Below are positions 12,843-14,311 of a DNA stretch of 14,311 bases, one piece after another. The position numbers and the translations under genes are program-made. Source of the stretch: CAZQSS01 sp964596405 (GTDB lineage Bacteria > Patescibacteriota > Patescibacteriia > Magasanikbacterales > UBA10003). Under the pieces are notes generated by a model. That model was not told the DNA's origin and did no database searches. It was given only the letters and a program-made list of their open reading frames with translations. The DNA lies in contig CAZQSS010000022.1 of assembly GCA_964596405.1 (NCBI GenBank), positions 1-14,311 of the forward strand. The letters run 5' to 3'. The first letter of the stretch is position 1. The number at the start of each line of letters is the position of its first letter.

Positions 12843-12890
12843 CTTCTCTAATTCGCGCGCCTGCCCGCCTTTGGCGGAAATAGGAGCAGA
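12843..12890. repeat. CTTCTCTAATTCGCGCG...AATAGGAGCAGA repeat carrying a nested palindrome
   Basis: The two halves match 8688-8704 and 8705-8716, but 19 bases (12860-12878) are inserted between them. The insert holds CCGCC-TTT-GGCGG (12865-12877). It lies in the 105-nt gap between elp3 and the transposase remnant; no clear terminator for elp3 is seen there. Confidence 0.75.
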
Positions 12891-12926
12891 TAAACTATTC
12901 TCTTATTCGCGCGAGGGATTAATTGA

Positions 12927-13313
12927 TTAATTTGGTTGGTTTTTTCCATTACATTGGATGGTTTCTTTAATAGTTGATACCGCCGTGAGCCAGCATTTTA
13001 AACTCGTCAAACTTCTGAAGCCGCGGCACCGATACATGAGGTCTCGAATACATTGAATAAAAGATTCTGCAGAATTGCTGGTCGTGGGTAAATTTAATTG
13101 AAGATATTTCAGATAATTATGATAATCGGGATAGTTCTGTAACAATCCACCCAAGACTCGTCGCAGACCTCGAGAAGTGCTCCGGCTACGAATCTCGGTT
13201 AATTCGGTTAAAATTGGTAATAATTCCTTTGGTTTGTTGGTTTTCAGCAATCGTTGAACTGTCTGCAGAACATGGAGGGCGTAAGCTCGTTGAGTTTGGA
13301 GAACCGACCCCGG
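12927..13313 (-). pseudogene. Transposase remnant (C-terminal fragment)
   Basis: The minus-strand frame is open from 13313 to the stop at 12927, 128 residues, but lacks a start codon with a ribosome-binding site and lacks the N-terminal catalytic part. The C-terminal half reads LPTTSNSAESFIQCIRDL and then RCRGFRSLTSLKCWLTAV. The pattern P-x-T-S-N-x-x-E with a following R...RGF is typical of the end of DDE transposases. I cannot fix the IS family. Residues before about 13307 (SVLQTQRAYALHVLQTVQRLL) fit the same protein, so the break with the neighbouring membrane protein gene lies near there. No inverted repeats or target duplication are visible. Confidence 0.65.
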
Positions 13314-13549
13314 CTAAGGGCGTAGAAGAAGGTGGCGATACAGGCGACGGTTGAAGCAATCGGCAAGAAGCCTTTCACCACATCACCGCTCATGATGATG
13401 TAGGTGACACAATTGAGGGTTGAGGTGAACACCCACAGAGTCCAGGTGGCGGCATTGGGCTTGGACAGACCTTTGAGGATCTGTTTGTTGTAGATGGCAA
13501 AAGCCGCCAACTGCAGCACACCGCCGAGCACGGATAAAATAATACCCAT
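13244..13549 (-). CDS. 101-aa small membrane protein, C-terminus probably replaced by transposase DNA
   Basis: The ATG at 13547-13549 has GGAGG five bases upstream; a longer frame reaching 13726 would run through the repeat and is rejected. Three hydrophobic segments are visible: about 3-20 (IILSVLGGVLQLAAFAIY), 36-53 (WTLWVFTSTLNCVTYIIM) and 58-78 (VVKGFLPIASTVACIATFFYA). A YNKQILKGLSKPNAATW stretch lies between the first two. I have the impression of a family of small membrane proteins common in CPR genomes, but cannot name it. From about residue 79 (SRGRFSKLNELTPSMFCRQFNDC) the DNA is shared with the transposase remnant in another frame, so the last 20 residues are probably not native. It is preceded by the leader repeat at 13573. 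Confidence 0.7.
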   Translation of the reverse strand: MGIILSVLGGVLQLAAFAIYNKQILKGLSKPNAATWTLWVFTSTLNCVTYIIMSGDVVKGFLPIASTVACIATFFYALSRGRFSKLNELTPSMFCRQFNDC

Positions 13550-13572
13550 GATTTCCTCCAGGTTTTTTGTTT

Positions 13573-13653
13573 TTTGAAAGAACTCTCTTACATCAAGAAC
13601 GACTAAATATTTAATCATCCTTGATGTAAGGACGAGAGTTTGGTTTCTCGTCC
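13573..13653. repeat. Leader hairpin repeat, copy 1
   Basis: The stretch 13573-13642 matches 14241-14311 with about three differences. CTTACATCAAG (13587-13597) pairs CTTGATGTAAG (13620-13630), and an inner GACTAA/TTAATC helix continues the fold. In this copy GGACGAGA (13630-13637) also pairs TCTCGTCC (13646-13653), making a second hairpin that shares its first base with the long one. On the minus strand it lies between the DUF218-like stop and the membrane protein's ribosome-binding site. Confidence 0.8.
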
Positions 13654-13677
13654 TTTGAAGTTTTGGTGTTTTGGTTG

Positions 13678-14202
13678 TCAAATCCATCCTCTCCACCAGC
13701 ACACCAGTCTGGCCGCGAGTTCCCAAAAAAGAAAAACCGTCCGACTACGGCACCACCACTGTGAAGATGCGGGGTCGTAGGGGATTGTTGAAACATCAGG
13801 GATCAAGACCTTGTACAACATTTTCTCTGCCGTCCAGACACATCTCTGGATGTGGTCTGGGTGCGCGATCAAGACAATGGTTTTCCATTCCGGGCGCGCT
13901 ATTTTTATGGCCGCAAAGAAATCGGGCGTAGTAATGTGGGGCGCGAACCGTGGTCCCACAATCACTTCACATGGAATCGCCTGGTTGCAGTCAGCAATTT
14001 CCCATTGGGTGCCGATGGGCAGGTTGAATCTTATGTGCAGACTGATCAAGAGAGCAGCGATGGAAGCGTTACTTCTCCCCACAGGCTGTGATTCGTTGTG
14101 AGAACCGAAAGGAATGGCAATGACAGCATCCACTTTTGAAAAATCCTCGACTGGGGATGGCACTGGTCTTTTCCAGACTTTGAAGAGCTGTAAAAATTTC
14201 AC
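13678..14202 (-). CDS. 174-aa DUF218/YdcF-like protein (tentative)
   Basis: The start is a GTG at 14200-14202 with an excellent AAAGGAGG five bases upstream; the stop is TGA at 13678-13680. The chain reads VDAVIAIPFGS (24-34), GRSNASIAALLISL (42-55), PIGTQWEIADC (62-72), PHITTPDFFAAIK (88-100), TIVLIAHPDHIQRCVWTAEKML (108-129) and VSTIPYDPASSQWWCRSR (137-154). The alternation of beta strands with a buried AHPDHIQR turn, and the closing strand plus R-rich helix, resemble the DUF218 (YdcF/SanA/ElyC) fold, whose members act on cell-envelope or nucleotide-like substrates. The match is by eye and the function open. There is no N-terminal membrane anchor, although the end (LVCWWRGWI) is hydrophobic. 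It lies between two copies of the leader repeat, and its own leader begins with copy 2. Confidence 0.6.
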   Translation of the reverse strand: MKFLQLFKVWKRPVPSPVEDFSKVDAVIAIPFGSHNESQPVGRSNASIAALLISLHIRFNLPIGTQWEIADCNQAIPCEVIVGPRFAPHITTPDFFAAIKIARPEWKTIVLIAHPDHIQRCVWTAEKMLYKVLIPDVSTIPYDPASSQWWCRSRTVFLFWELAARLVCWWRGWI

Positions 14203-14240
14203 GGCGGCCTCCTTTAGTCGTTGGTTTCGTGTTATTTTAG

Positions 14241-14311
14241 TTTGAAAAGAACTTTCTTACATCAAGAACGACTAAGTATTTAATCATCCTTGATGTAAGG
14301 ACGAGAGTTTG
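14241..14311. repeat. Leader hairpin repeat, copy 2 (cut by window edge)
   Basis: CTTACATCAAG (14256-14266) pairs CTTGATGTAAG (14289-14299), with an inner GACTAA/TTAATC helix. It differs from copy 1 in the hairpin loop and by one A in the run before it. The window ends inside the GGACGAGAG arm, so the second hairpin cannot be checked. It lies about 40 nt before the DUF218-like GTG start. Confidence 0.8.

Noticed and set aside
12927..13313. Intact insertion sequence
   Set aside because: Only the transposase C-terminus is present, with no start, no catalytic N-terminal part, and no visible terminal inverted repeats.
13573..14311. CRISPR array from the repeated hairpins
   Set aside because: Only two copies 669 bp apart with a whole gene between them; no spacers and no cas genes.

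Overview
The window looks like a chromosomal segment of a Candidate Phyla Radiation (Patescibacteria, probably Parcubacteria-like) bacterium. Three things point that way: a bacterial cell-wall and secretion core (murC, murB, hpf, secA) sits beside an archaeal/eukaryotic-type Elp3; many small genes are unrecognised; and short palindromic or AT-rich repeats fill the gaps and even sit in frame inside essential genes. Several genes end in TGA (for example at 9151-9153 and 13678-13680), so the ordinary bacterial code is used and not the TGA=Gly code of Gracilibacteria/Absconditabacteria. This placement is inferred from gene content; no rRNA is present to test it.

Layout. 1-811 (minus): a partial protein with an HExxH metallopeptidase-like motif and a 78-aa acidic protein, tightly linked. 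814-2012: an island of two plus-strand cassettes, each made of a TTGACA promoter, a small Cys-rich zinc-finger-like gene, and an identical 186-nt structured element ending in a strong UUCG terminator. The island is bracketed by two related 30-bp hairpins. 2015-5308 (minus): hpf-secA, with a promoter ahead of hpf. 5324-7817 (minus): murC-murB. 7870-8632 (plus): a strong promoter, about 400 nt of highly structured non-coding RNA, a 68-aa two-helix membrane protein and a terminator. 8903-10298 (minus): three coupled genes of unknown function ending in a terminator. 10378-12821: divergent genes for a Trm9-like methyltransferase (minus) and Elp3 (plus), which plausibly act in sequence on wobble uridine 34 of tRNA. 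12843-14311 (minus): a transposase remnant, a small membrane protein whose end runs into that remnant, and a DUF218/YdcF-like protein. The last two genes are each preceded by a copy of one long hairpin repeat.

How it works together. MurC and MurB are consecutive peptidoglycan precursor enzymes, SecA drives export, and HPF protects idle ribosomes. The Elp3/methyltransferase pair would tune decoding. The least explained parts are the cassette island (814-2012), the structured RNA with its membrane protein (7870-8632), and the repeated leaders at the right edge (13573-14311). In-frame repeat insertions in secA (two), murB, murC and elp3 suggest an active or formerly active set of non-autonomous palindromic elements.
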